Source: Fibrobacter sp. (GTDB lineage Bacteria > Fibrobacterota > Fibrobacteria > Fibrobacterales > Fibrobacteraceae). From it: a stretch of 64,000 nt of DNA. The stretch spans positions 23,164 through 87,163 of the forward strand of contig JAKSIK010000010.1 in NCBI GenBank assembly GCA_024398835.1, read 5' to 3'. The position numbers and the translations under genes are program-made. Positions 16,218 through 26,367 of this stretch are shown here, piece after piece; positions within the stretch are counted from its first letter, which is position 1; every line of letters begins with the position of its first letter. The notes under the pieces were generated by a model. It was not told the origin of the DNA and did no database searches. It worked only from the letters and a program-made list of their open reading frames with translations.

Positions 16218-18776
16218 ATGAAACGAATAGTAACGGGATTGGCTTTGGCTCTGGCAGTATCTGCCTTTGCAGGTCATCCTCAGACCATCAACAAGGATGG
16301 CTTTGTTGGTGTGAACAAGACGCAGTCCGCACAATCCTTGGGACACGCAAAGCTTGTGTTCTTTGGGTTGGCAGATGCTACCTTTGGGAATGATATGTTC
16401 CCCATCAACCAGAATGGCTATTCTGCAACAGATGAAGCCACGAAGACCACAATAAATGACTTCACTGGTTTGACTGCAAATCTTGGCTTTGCCATTGGCA
16501 TATGGCACTATTTTGATGTGGGTGTCACAATTCCAGTGCATTATGACCAATTCAAAATTGGTGAAGATGCATCCATGTCTAAGCCCGGTTATGTGGGTAA
16601 TGTCCGCGGAGATGTAAAGATTCGTTTCCCGCTTCCAGAATACCAGCCTATGGACATCGCTCTTTTTGGCGGTGTTGCTGCTGGTACTGCTAATACGGAA
16701 AAACAGGGTATTTGGGTTCGTGAGCCTGAATACATCAATACTGCAAACGGCGAAGCCTTTGCTTTTGGTACGAAAAACACGACGATGAAGTTTGGGTTGG
16801 CCGTAACAGCAGACTTCAGTAAGAATGAAGACGGAGATGGATTCCCGTTCTTGATTTACCTCAACGGCGGTTATCGCTATACCATGAACGACGAGTACCT
16901 GTCTCTTCCGTTTATGAGTGCTGCTGTTGATGTGTACTTCTTGGAATTCTTGTCCGTATTCGTTGAATACTACTGGGATATCCAGTTGGATGATTTTGCT
17001 TGGGCTGGAGTTAACCAGGAAGGAAGCCTGGATATGAAGCAGCTTACTGGAGCGTTGGTGTTCCATCTGCCGGTTGGTTTGGATTTCCATCTGGGTGCAT
17101 CTGCCTACCTTGGTGGCGACAACTATTTTGGTCGGACCAAGCTTTTCCAGAGACCGGAAGGCAAGACTCTGATGCTTGAAAATACGCGTGTTAATCCGGA
17201 ATACACTGTGTATGGTGGTCTGACTTGGAGCCACTTCCTCGTTCCTCAGGATCGCGATGGCGATGGTGTGACGGATGATGAAGACAAGTGCCCGGACGAC
17301 TACGGCCACAAGTTGAACCAGGGGTGCCCGTTGGGCAATCCTGACCCGGATGAAGACGGTGTTTGCGATGCTTGGGTTGAAGAGAAGGGTTACGGAGATG
17401 AGTTCGCTGATGTTTGCGAAGGCGTTGATGAATGCCCCAACGAACCGGGTGAAGATGATAATGGTTGCCCGCTTGACAATCCTGACCCGGATGGCGATGG
17501 CGTTTGCGATGCTTGGGTAAGTCAGAAGAATATGCTGAAGAAGTTCAAGGGTATTTGCGAAGGCATTGATGAATGCCCGACCAAGAAGGGTACTGTTGAA
17601 TCTGCGGGTTGCCCGGAAGATGATCCGGATCCGGATGCTGATGGTGTCTGCTCTCCGTGGGTTACTGATAAGGGTAAGTTGAAAGACTTTGCTGGCAAGT
17701 GCAAGGGCTATGATATGTGTCCGGGTGAACCGGGAGCTATGGACAACAAGGGTTGCCCGTGGGAAGATCCTGATTCCGATGGCGACGGTCTCTGCGACCA
17801 GTGGGTGTTTACTCAGAAGAAGGCTGGCATCTTTGAGAAGGCTTTGACTGATAAGAAGATTGCTGAAAAGAACTTCATCACGAAGGGCTGTAAGGGTCTT
17901 GACAAGTGCGAAACCGAATTCGGTCCTGCCTCTAACGATGGTTGCCCGCTTGGCGATCCGGATACCGATAAGGATGGTGTCTGCGATGCTTGGGTGACTG
18001 AGAAGAAGTTGCTCGACCAGTATGATGGAATCTGCGCTGGCGTTGATAAGTGCCCGACTGAGCCTGGTGATCCGAAGGCCAATGGTTGCCCGATGGAAAG
18101 CCCAGACCCGGATGGTGACTCTATCTGCTCTCCGTGGGTGACGAAGAAGAAGATGCTTGACCAGTTCAAGGATGTTTGCACGGGCTACGACCGTTGCGAA
18201 GATGAACCGGGTCCGGCATGGAACAAGGGTTGCCCGAACGAAGACGATCCTGATGCTGATAAGGATGGCGTTTGCTCTGAATGGGTAAGCATCAAGAAAC
18301 TCCAGAAGGAATTCGAAGGTGTTTGCACAGGCATTGACCGTTGCCCGGATATTGCCGGTGACGATGGCTTCGGTTGCCCCAAGAAGGCCGTTGAAAAGCT
18401 GGATGGTGTGACCTTCAAGAGCGGTAAGGCTACTCTCGAATCCAACGCCAAGAATATCTTGAAGAAGGTTGCCAAGAAACTCACATCTGAAGAAGACTAT
18501 AAGAATCTCCAGATTGTGATTCAGGGTCATACCGACAATCAGGGTAAGGAAAAGACCAACCAGAAACTTTCTCAACAGCGTGCTGAATCTGTGATGAAGG
18601 AACTGGTCAAGGGTGGTGTGGAAAAGAAGCGCATCAAGGCTGTGGGTCTTGGCTCCAGCTGCCCTGTTGACGACAACAGCACCGCTGATGGTCGTGAAAT
18701 GAACCGCCGTATTGAAATGCACTTCGTCACTGCCGATAACGATGGTACTAAGTGTGATAATGGCGAACAGCAGTAA
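16218..18776 (+). CDS. OmpA-family outer-membrane protein with seven Cys-rich calcium-binding-like repeats
   Basis: An 852-residue envelope protein. Residues 1-19 are a signal peptide. Residues 20-340 look like a beta-barrel (aromatic-rich strands such as LGFAIGIWHYFDVGVTIPVH). Residues 345-722 begin with a thrombospondin type 3-like DRDGDGVTDDEDKCPD, then carry seven related units of about 45-60 residues. Each unit has DPDxDGVCDxWV, a Lys-rich stretch, CxGxDxCP, and GCP. Residues 725-840 are an OmpA C-terminal domain (VTFKSGKATLE, IQGHTDNQGKEKTNQKLSQQ, NRRIEMHF) that binds peptidoglycan. Strong ribosome binding site, TATATTTG promoter and terminator suggest high expression. It probably ties the outer membrane to the wall. 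The repeats may bind calcium and form disulfides (inference). Confidence 0.9.
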   Translation: MKRIVTGLALALAVSAFAGHPQTINKDGFVGVNKTQSAQSLGHAKLVFFGLADATFGNDMFPINQNGYSATDEATKTTINDFTGLTANLGFAIGIWHYFDVGVTIPVHYDQFKIGEDASMSKPGYVGNVRGDVKIRFPLPEYQPMDIALFGGVAAGTANTEKQGIWVREPEYINTANGEAFAFGTKNTTMKFGLAVTADFSKNEDGDGFPFLIYLNGGYRYTMNDEYLSLPFMSAAVDVYFLEFLSVFVEYYWDIQLDDFAWAGVNQEGSLDMKQLTGALVFHLPVGLDFHLGASAYLGGDNYFGRTKLFQRPEGKTLMLENTRVNPEYTVYGGLTWSHFLVPQDRDGDGVTDDEDKCPDDYGHKLNQGCPLGNPDPDEDGVCDAWVEEKGYGDEFADVCEGVDECPNEPGEDDNGCPLDNPDPDGDGVCDAWVSQKNMLKKFKGICEGIDECPTKKGTVESAGCPEDDPDPDADGVCSPWVTDKGKLKDFAGKCKGYDMCPGEPGAMDNKGCPWEDPDSDGDGLCDQWVFTQKKAGIFEKALTDKKIAEKNFITKGCKGLDKCETEFGPASNDGCPLGDPDTDKDGVCDAWVTEKKLLDQYDGICAGVDKCPTEPGDPKANGCPMESPDPDGDSICSPWVTKKKMLDQFKDVCTGYDRCEDEPGPAWNKGCPNEDDPDADKDGVCSEWVSIKKLQKEFEGVCTGIDRCPDIAGDDGFGCPKKAVEKLDGVTFKSGKATLESNAKNILKKVAKKLTSEEDYKNLQIVIQGHTDNQGKEKTNQKLSQQRAESVMKELVKGGVEKKRIKAVGLGSSCPVDDNSTADGREMNRRIEMHFVTADNDGTKCDNGEQQ

Positions 18777-18800
18777 TCAAACGTAAAAGAGTCTCATAAA

Positions 18801-18830
18801 TAAAACCCTAGGCTTCGGCCTAGGGTTTTT
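18801..18830 (+). terminator. Terminator of the OmpA-family gene
   Basis: AAAACCCTAGGC-TTC-GGCCTAGGGTTTTT is a strong hairpin with a T run, 25 bp after the stop codon. Confidence 0.9.
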
Positions 18831-18884
18831 GCGTTATCTAGAGCAAGCTTTGTTTTGAGTAAAAGCGCTTTATTGTGGGGTTAG

Positions 18885-18912
18885 AAAAAACACCGGACTT
18901 GATGTCCGGTGC
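18885..18912 (-). terminator. Terminator of leuB
   Basis: On the minus strand CACCGGAC-ATCA-GTCCGGTG is followed by a run of six T. It lies about 45 bp past the leuB stop. Confidence 0.85.
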
Positions 18913-18955
18913 TTCTACATTTATTGTTTGTGCTTAGCTTAAGCGAGTGCGATTG

Positions 18956-21012
<2,057 letters not shown>

Positions 21013-21020
21013 AGACTTAT

Positions 21021-21167
21021 GAATATAATTATGAGATATGAATTATAAATTATGAGATGAGAGGAATATATAAATGTTAAGTCATTTTATGGCCGTTTTC
21101 CCCTGCAATTCTTATAATTCATAATTTATAATTCATAATTGCGAAATTTTTTTTTCAAAAATTTCGC
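21021..21167. repeat. Dispersed palindromic repeat, copy 2
   Basis: AATTATGAGATATGAATTATAAATTATGAG-like words lie at 21026-21060, and the inverted set at 21107-21140. The latter abuts a near-perfect palindrome GCGAAATTTTT-TTTTC-AAAAATTTCGC (21141-21167). Palindrome plus AATTATGAATTATAAATTATG tail is the same plan as in the other copies. It separates xerD from tRNA-Lys. Confidence 0.65.
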
Positions 21168-21175
21168 TTTTTCCC

Positions 21176-21204
21176 TTGCCAACGGGGGGCTGCTTTTCTA
21201 TTAT
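21176..21204 (+). promoter_or_regulatory. Promoter of tRNA-Lys (-35 TTGCCA, -10 TATTAT)
   Basis: TTGCCA (21176-21181), 17 bp, TATTAT (21199-21204). This is the clearest conventional sigma-70 promoter in the window. The tRNA 5' end is 22 nt downstream of the -10. Confidence 0.65.
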
Positions 21205-21225
21205 TGACCCCGTCCTAAGCGACAT

Positions 21226-21298
<73 letters not shown>

Positions 21299-21302
21299 CT
21301 AC

Positions 21303-21335
21303 GGCACTGCGCAATGCGCGGTGCCTTTTCTTTTG
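21303..21335 (+). terminator. Terminator of tRNA-Lys
   Basis: GGCACTGCGC-AAT-GCGCGGTGCC with one G-U pair, followed by TTTTCTTTT, four bases after the tRNA end. Confidence 0.85.
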
Positions 21336-21470
21336 ATTGAGTTAGATTTTGTGAAAAAATAGACGGATTTGCTATGCTAGCTCCCGACTTCATGCCATTT
21401 CTATGTATCTTTGACATATAAATATATCCCTTGTTTGGGTACCGCGGGTGCGGCTGAAAAGAGGTTTTTC

Positions 21471-22388
21471 ATGAAGATTGTTTTGCCGGTTGCTGGAAAT
21501 GGAATGCGTCTCCGTCCTTACACGGAAGATTTGCCCAAGTGCTTGTTACCGGTGGCAGGGAAGCCTATCATCGATTGGATTGTGGAAGATTCCCAGGATT
21601 TGAAGCCTGAGGAAACTATCTTCATCACGGGCTATAAAGCGGAACAGATGGATGAGTATCTGACCAGGAAGCCAGAATGGGGCAAAACGCGCACTGTGCG
21701 CCAGGAAAATCCTCAGGGCCTTGGCGAGGCAATTAGCCTTGCGCTTCCCTTCGTGGATGATGATGAACCGCTTTTGATTATCCTGGGTGATACGCTCTTT
21801 GAAGCAGACCTTTCCATTTTGAAAAGGGAAAGGGAAAACGTGCTCTATACCTTCAGAGTGGAGGACCCGTCCCGCTTTGGTGTGGCTGTGACCAATGCAC
21901 AAGGCCGGATTGAACGCTTGGAAGAGAAACCTCAGAAATTTGTTAGTGATGAAGCCATTGTGGGCATTTATTTCATCAGGGATGTTCGTGCCTTGAAGGA
22001 TGCTCTCGCCGAAATTATGAAGAATGATCGCCGCACCAAGGGCGAGTTCCAGTTGACGGACGCGTTGCAAATGATGATTGAGGCGGGCTGCAAATTCCAT
22101 ACGGCGCCTGTCCAGAAATGGCTGGATTGCGGTTTGGTGGAAACGCTTTTGGATACCAATGCCTACGTGATTTCTCGCAATGACAATTCTAGTGAGTTCT
22201 CTGCTCACAGTGTGAAGGGGCCTTGCCATATTGGTAAGAATGTCACTCTCATTAATAGTAGAATTGGCCCCAATGTCGCTGTGGGTGACAATTGCGTTTT
22301 GAAAAACTGTAAAATCAAGAATGCCATCTTGTGGGATGGAGTCCGCATTAGCGGTGGAACGATTGAAAATACAATCGTCCATCGATAG
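21471..22388 (+). CDS. Sugar-phosphate nucleotidyltransferase with left-handed beta-helix tail
   Basis: A 305-residue enzyme expected to activate a sugar 1-phosphate to an NDP-sugar. The nucleotide-binding start is VLPVAGNGMRLRPYTEDLPKC with Lys near residue 24 and PKCLLPVAGKPII; ILGDTLFEADLS near residue 105 holds a metal Asp; EEKPQKFVSDEAIVGIYF near residue 150 and WLDCGLVETLL near residue 220 bind the sugar. Residues 240-305 have hexapeptide repeats (CHIGKNVTLINSRIGPNVAVGD). This layout is like long RmlA/GlmU-type enzymes; the sugar is unknown. The open frame starts earlier, but GAGG precedes the ATG at 21471. TATCTTTG near 21404 may be the promoter. Confidence 0.88.
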   Translation: MKIVLPVAGNGMRLRPYTEDLPKCLLPVAGKPIIDWIVEDSQDLKPEETIFITGYKAEQMDEYLTRKPEWGKTRTVRQENPQGLGEAISLALPFVDDDEPLLIILGDTLFEADLSILKRERENVLYTFRVEDPSRFGVAVTNAQGRIERLEEKPQKFVSDEAIVGIYFIRDVRALKDALAEIMKNDRRTKGEFQLTDALQMMIEAGCKFHTAPVQKWLDCGLVETLLDTNAYVISRNDNSSEFSAHSVKGPCHIGKNVTLINSRIGPNVAVGDNCVLKNCKIKNAILWDGVRISGGTIENTIVHR

Positions 22389-22421
22389 TCTCAGCGCAGT
22401 TTGATTGGTCTCAAATGTCAG

Positions 22422-22453
22422 AAAAAAGCATCGCGAGGTTCGCGATGCTTTTA
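22422..22453. terminator. Bidirectional terminator
   Basis: AAAAAAGCATCGCGA-GGT-TCGCGATGCTTTT lies between the convergent nucleotidyltransferase and glgB genes. Confidence 0.9.
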
Positions 22454-22464
22454 TAAACTCTAGG

Positions 22465-24681
22465 CTATTTTTCTAGCTTGAAGAACACTGCGCCCAGTGG
22501 TGGAAGCTGGACGTTCAGACTCCATTGACGATTTTGCCAAGGGATGTCTTCCGTATGAACCTTGCCGCAGTTGCCGATATTGGTGCCGCCAAACATGCCT
22601 GCGTCTGTATTGAAAATTTCCTTCCAAGCGCCGCGGCTGGTGGCACCTAGACGGTAATCAAAGCGAGGCACTGGAGTGAAGTTGAACACGCAGATGATTT
22701 CGTTACCGTGGTCATCTTTACGCACAAAACTTACGATGGAATTGTCGGCATCATCGCACCAGATCCATTCAAAGCCCGTATGATAATGGTCAATTTCCCA
22801 GAAGGGAGCGTTGTCCTTGTACAGGTGGTTCAGCGTCTTCATCATCTGGAGCATCTTTCCATGACTGTCCCAGCTGATGAGGTGCCAGTCCAGAGACTGC
22901 TTTTCGTTCCATTCACGCCACTGACCAAACTCGTTGCCCATGAAGTTGAGCTTCTTGCCCGGATGGGCGTACTGGAAGGCGTAGGTGAGGCGGAGGTTTG
23001 CAAATTGTTGCCAGTTGTCGCCCGGCATCTTGCGGAGCATACTTCCCTTGCCGTGAACCACCTCGTCATGGCTGAACACCTGGATGAAGTTCTCGCTGTA
23101 GGCGTACATCATACTGAAGGTGAGCTGGTTGTGGTGGTACTTGCGGTGGATGGGCTCATGATGGATGTAGCTGAGGAAGTCGTTCATCCAGCCCATGTTC
23201 CACTTGTAGTGGAAGCCGAGTCCGCCTTGTTCAGGAGGACGCGTGATGCTGGGGAAGCTAGTTGATTCCTCGGCGATGAGAATGGCGTGAGGGGTAAGGC
23301 GACCCATGATGCTGTTCAAGTGCTTCAAGAACTCCATGGTGTCGTAGTTGATGTTGCCGCCGTCTTTGTTCGGAACCCATTCGCCCGGGCCCTTGCCGTA
23401 GTCCAGATAGAGCATGGAGGCCACAGCGTCTACGCGGAGTCCGTCGCAGTGGAATTCTTTGAGCCAATACATGGCGTTTGCAATGAGGAAATTCTTTACC
23501 TCGTTGCGGGCCAGATTGAAGATGTAGGTGCCCCAGTGAGGGTGCTCGCCTTGGCGCGGGTCGGCGTGCTCGTAGCAGGCGGTGCCGTCAAAACGTCCGA
23601 GGGCGTGGGCGTCCTTGGGGAAGTGTGCCGGAACCCAGTCCAGAATCACACCGATTTCATTTTGGTGGCAGAGGTCCACAAAGTGGCGGAACTGGTCGGG
23701 CGTGCCATAACGGCTGGTGGGGGAGTAATAACCCGTCACCTGATAGCCCCAGGATTCGTCCAGCGGGTGTTCTGCCAGCGGCAAGAATTCCACATGAGTG
23801 TAGCCCATTTCCTTGAGGTAGGGAATCAGGCGCTCGGAGAGTTCGTCCCAGTTGAGGAAACGGTCCGGATTAGAGGGGTCTCTGCGCCAAGAGCCAGCGT
23901 GGACCTCATAGATGTTCATGGGACTGCCGAAGACCTTGGTTGCCCAGTGGGTCTTCATGTAAAGTTCATCGCCCCATTCGTAGCCATCCAAGTGTGTGGT
24001 GATGGAGGCTGTGGCCGGGCGCATTTCAGAAAGCTTGGCGAGGGGGTCCACCTTCACATGGAGGTTCCCGTCGGCACCATGAATTTCAAAACGGTAGAGT
24101 TCGTTTTCGCCAATATTCGGAATGAAGATTTCCCAAATGCCGGAACTACCCAGCATGCGCATCTGATGGCGACGACCATCCCAGCTGTTGAAACTGCCGA
24201 CTACAGAAACGGCTTTTGCATTGGGAGCCCAGACTGCAAATTGCACGCCCTTGAAACCTTGGTGTTCCACCAGGTTGGCGCCAAGTTTGCGATAGAGCTC
24301 ATAGTGGGTTCCGGAACCAATCAAGTGACGATCGTATTCCGAAAGTACGGGCATGAAGGCGTAGGGGTCCGTGAGGGTGTAGGTATTTCCGTCGCCCTGC
24401 TTGATAATCAAGTTGTAGAAGAAGGGCTTGAAGTCCATATCCAGAATGGCTTCAAAGAATCCCGTATCGCCAAGCTTCACAAAATCAAATTCCAGCTTCC
24501 CGTCGCAGGATTCACCGCGGATGTAGGAAGCTTGCGGCTGATAGGCTCGGATTACGGTCTTGATTCCCTTGTCGGTTTCAAGAGGGTGGATGCCAAGCAC
24601 AGCGAAGGGATCACTGCAATACATGTCCCAAATTGGGAGCATCTGGTCTTCAGACATGGTGGTAAAATCTTTCCAATCCAT
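22465..24681 (-). CDS. glgB: 1,4-alpha-glucan branching enzyme
   Basis: Makes the alpha-1,6 branches of glycogen, which Fibrobacter is known to store. The 738 residues hold an N-terminal extension and CBM48 (about residues 20-230; GVQFAVWAPNAKAVSVVGSF near residue 140), then the GH13 barrel with DWVPAHFPKD near residue 335, the nucleophile in GLRVDAVASMLYLDYG near residue 405, the acid Glu in ILIAEESTSFP near residue 460, and FSHDEVVHGKGS near residue 525, and an all-beta C-terminal domain. The ATG at 24681 has AAGG upstream; an earlier TTG is less likely. A TATATTAT box lies near 24716-24723. The aldehyde dehydrogenase gene is upstream in the same direction. Confidence 0.97.
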   Translation of the reverse strand: MDWKDFTTMSEDQMLPIWDMYCSDPFAVLGIHPLETDKGIKTVIRAYQPQASYIRGESCDGKLEFDFVKLGDTGFFEAILDMDFKPFFYNLIIKQGDGNTYTLTDPYAFMPVLSEYDRHLIGSGTHYELYRKLGANLVEHQGFKGVQFAVWAPNAKAVSVVGSFNSWDGRRHQMRMLGSSGIWEIFIPNIGENELYRFEIHGADGNLHVKVDPLAKLSEMRPATASITTHLDGYEWGDELYMKTHWATKVFGSPMNIYEVHAGSWRRDPSNPDRFLNWDELSERLIPYLKEMGYTHVEFLPLAEHPLDESWGYQVTGYYSPTSRYGTPDQFRHFVDLCHQNEIGVILDWVPAHFPKDAHALGRFDGTACYEHADPRQGEHPHWGTYIFNLARNEVKNFLIANAMYWLKEFHCDGLRVDAVASMLYLDYGKGPGEWVPNKDGGNINYDTMEFLKHLNSIMGRLTPHAILIAEESTSFPSITRPPEQGGLGFHYKWNMGWMNDFLSYIHHEPIHRKYHHNQLTFSMMYAYSENFIQVFSHDEVVHGKGSMLRKMPGDNWQQFANLRLTYAFQYAHPGKKLNFMGNEFGQWREWNEKQSLDWHLISWDSHGKMLQMMKTLNHLYKDNAPFWEIDHYHTGFEWIWCDDADNSIVSFVRKDDHGNEIICVFNFTPVPRFDYRLGATSRGAWKEIFNTDAGMFGGTNIGNCGKVHTEDIPWQNRQWSLNVQLPPLGAVFFKLEK

Positions 24682-24758
24682 AAACACGCCTTTTTGATAT
24701 TTATCCAAAATAAAGATAATATAAAATAGGCGGAAAGGAATGATTGAATTTGTTTTTG

Positions 24759-26246
24759 CTAAAACTTCTTTAAAAATTTAAGGATTTTTTGAGATAGGGT
24801 CTGCAAACCCTTTGTTTTGTAGGGCGGATGAAAAAGTCGTACAGCGTCGAAAAATCCCTGTTCCATCACATTTCGCTCGTGGCTGAATGCTCGGAATCCA
24901 TAGAATCCGTGGTAATTCCCGGTGCCGCTCATGCCCACACCGCCGAAGGGCAAATCTAGATTTTCGATTTGGATAATGCAGTTGTTGATGCAGGTGGAGC
25001 CTGCTGTAGTTTGACATAGAACTTTGTCCATGTCGGGCTGTGATTTCCCAAAGATGTAGAGGGATAGCGGTTTGGGGCGATTTTGAACAAATGAAATTGC
25101 TTCGTCCAAGGTGTCGTAGGCGAGAATGGGAAGGATTGGACCAAAGATTTCGGACTGCATCACTTCCATGTCAGGAGTGACATTCGTGAGAATCGTTGCA
25201 GGAGTGTAGCGATTTTCCATGTCAAATTCTCCGCTGAGAATTGGAGTGGCACCTCGATCTACTGCGTCCGCCACAAGCCTTTGGTGGCGGCTGCAGGCGT
25301 TTTCGTCAATGATGTGAACTAGATCGGTGGATGCCTTTCTCTGTTCATCTGTTTCGCCATACATCTTTTGAACGGCCGCGGCGGCAGCCTCCGCAAATGC
25401 GGGAACCAAATCCCGCGGGCAAAGGACGTAGTCGGGGGCGATGCATGTCTGGCCTGCGTTGAGCATTTTACCCCAGGCGATTTTCTCTGCTGCATCTTTG
25501 AGGGCGCGGCACTGTTCGCGGGTGTGGCCCCCATTGTTGTCGCGGGCAACGTCTACTGCGATGTCAGGGAGAATAATGACGGGCGATTTCCCGCCCAGCT
25601 CTAGCGTGACGCTAGCGTGATGACTGGTTGCGAGTTCCGCCACATGGACTCCGACTTTTGGGCTCCCGGTAAAGAACACGTGGTCGAAGGGCAACTTCAG
25701 AAGTTCGTCTCCAACTTCAGCCCCTGCGCCCTCGATGACGGCAACTTCATTTGCCTCAAATACCCCTTCTAAAAGGCTTGCGAGGAAGGCGCTGACCTTT
25801 GGCGTCTTGTGACTTGGCTTTGCAATAACGGTATTTCCGGCGGCAATGGCAGAAACAATGGGGCTAATCAACAGGAGGAAGGGATAGTTCCAGGGGGCGA
25901 AAATGAGGCATCTTCCCTTGGGCTCGTAATGGAGGCGACTTTTGGTGGTGGGTAGAAAGTACAGCCATTTCCCAGATTTGTCCCTCATCCATTCTTCAAG
26001 GTGACTGATGGCGCAATCGATTTCTTCAATGGCGGGGAAGACCTCGCAGAGCCAGGCTTCGAATCGGGGCTTGTGAAAGTCTTCCCAGATGGCGGTGTAG
26101 AACTCCTCTTGCCTGCGGACGATTTCCGCTCTAAGTTCTTGCAGTTTGGCGATGCGTTCTTTAGCCGTAGTTTGGGCTATGGACCAGCGCCGATTTCCCT
26201 GTGCTTCGAATAATTTTTTTAAAGCAGTAAAACTTTCAAATTGCAT
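24759..26246 (-). CDS. Aldehyde dehydrogenase family protein (class 3-like)
   Basis: A 495-residue NAD(P)-dependent aldehyde oxidase. It carries the family motifs APWNYPFLLLISPIVSAIAAGN near residue 116, FTGSPKVG near residue 199, the general base Glu in LELGGKSPVI near residue 222, and the nucleophile Cys in NAGQTCIAPDYV near residue 272. The C-terminus has LDLPFGGVGMSGTGNYHG and FSHERNVM as in class 3 and fatty-aldehyde enzymes. Compared with short family members there is an insertion of about 20 residues after the Glu motif (DVARDNNGGHTREQCRAL). Substrate is unknown; long-chain or aromatic aldehydes are plausible. GAGG precedes the ATG. Confidence 0.9.
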   Translation of the reverse strand: MQFESFTALKKLFEAQGNRRWSIAQTTAKERIAKLQELRAEIVRRQEEFYTAIWEDFHKPRFEAWLCEVFPAIEEIDCAISHLEEWMRDKSGKWLYFLPTTKSRLHYEPKGRCLIFAPWNYPFLLLISPIVSAIAAGNTVIAKPSHKTPKVSAFLASLLEGVFEANEVAVIEGAGAEVGDELLKLPFDHVFFTGSPKVGVHVAELATSHHASVTLELGGKSPVIILPDIAVDVARDNNGGHTREQCRALKDAAEKIAWGKMLNAGQTCIAPDYVLCPRDLVPAFAEAAAAAVQKMYGETDEQRKASTDLVHIIDENACSRHQRLVADAVDRGATPILSGEFDMENRYTPATILTNVTPDMEVMQSEIFGPILPILAYDTLDEAISFVQNRPKPLSLYIFGKSQPDMDKVLCQTTAGSTCINNCIIQIENLDLPFGGVGMSGTGNYHGFYGFRAFSHERNVMEQGFFDAVRLFHPPYKTKGLQTLSQKILKFLKKF

Positions 26247-26367
26247 AGCAAACCTCGCGCCAAATAAAATTCTTTTACCCCTTAGAGATAATAAAAAATT
26301 GAAAGGCGGTTGCCAAGATTGAAAAAAAAAGAGATTTTTAGATTTGAAATTTTACTACAAAGGTGAT

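Noticed and set aside
16203..18722. Open frame of 839 codons on the minus strand opposite the OmpA-family gene
   Set aside because: Its apparent repeats mirror the repeated units of the real gene, and it has no ribosome binding site or recognisable motif. The plus strand has signal peptide, repeats, OmpA domain, promoter and terminator.
21021..21167. CRISPR array suspected from repeated AATTATGAATTATG words
   Set aside because: The words are short, irregular and without unique spacers, and no cas genes are near. They fit the dispersed palindromic repeat instead.
23287..24729. Open frame of 480 codons opposite glgB
   Set aside because: Antisense shadow; glgB on the minus strand has all GH13 catalytic motifs.
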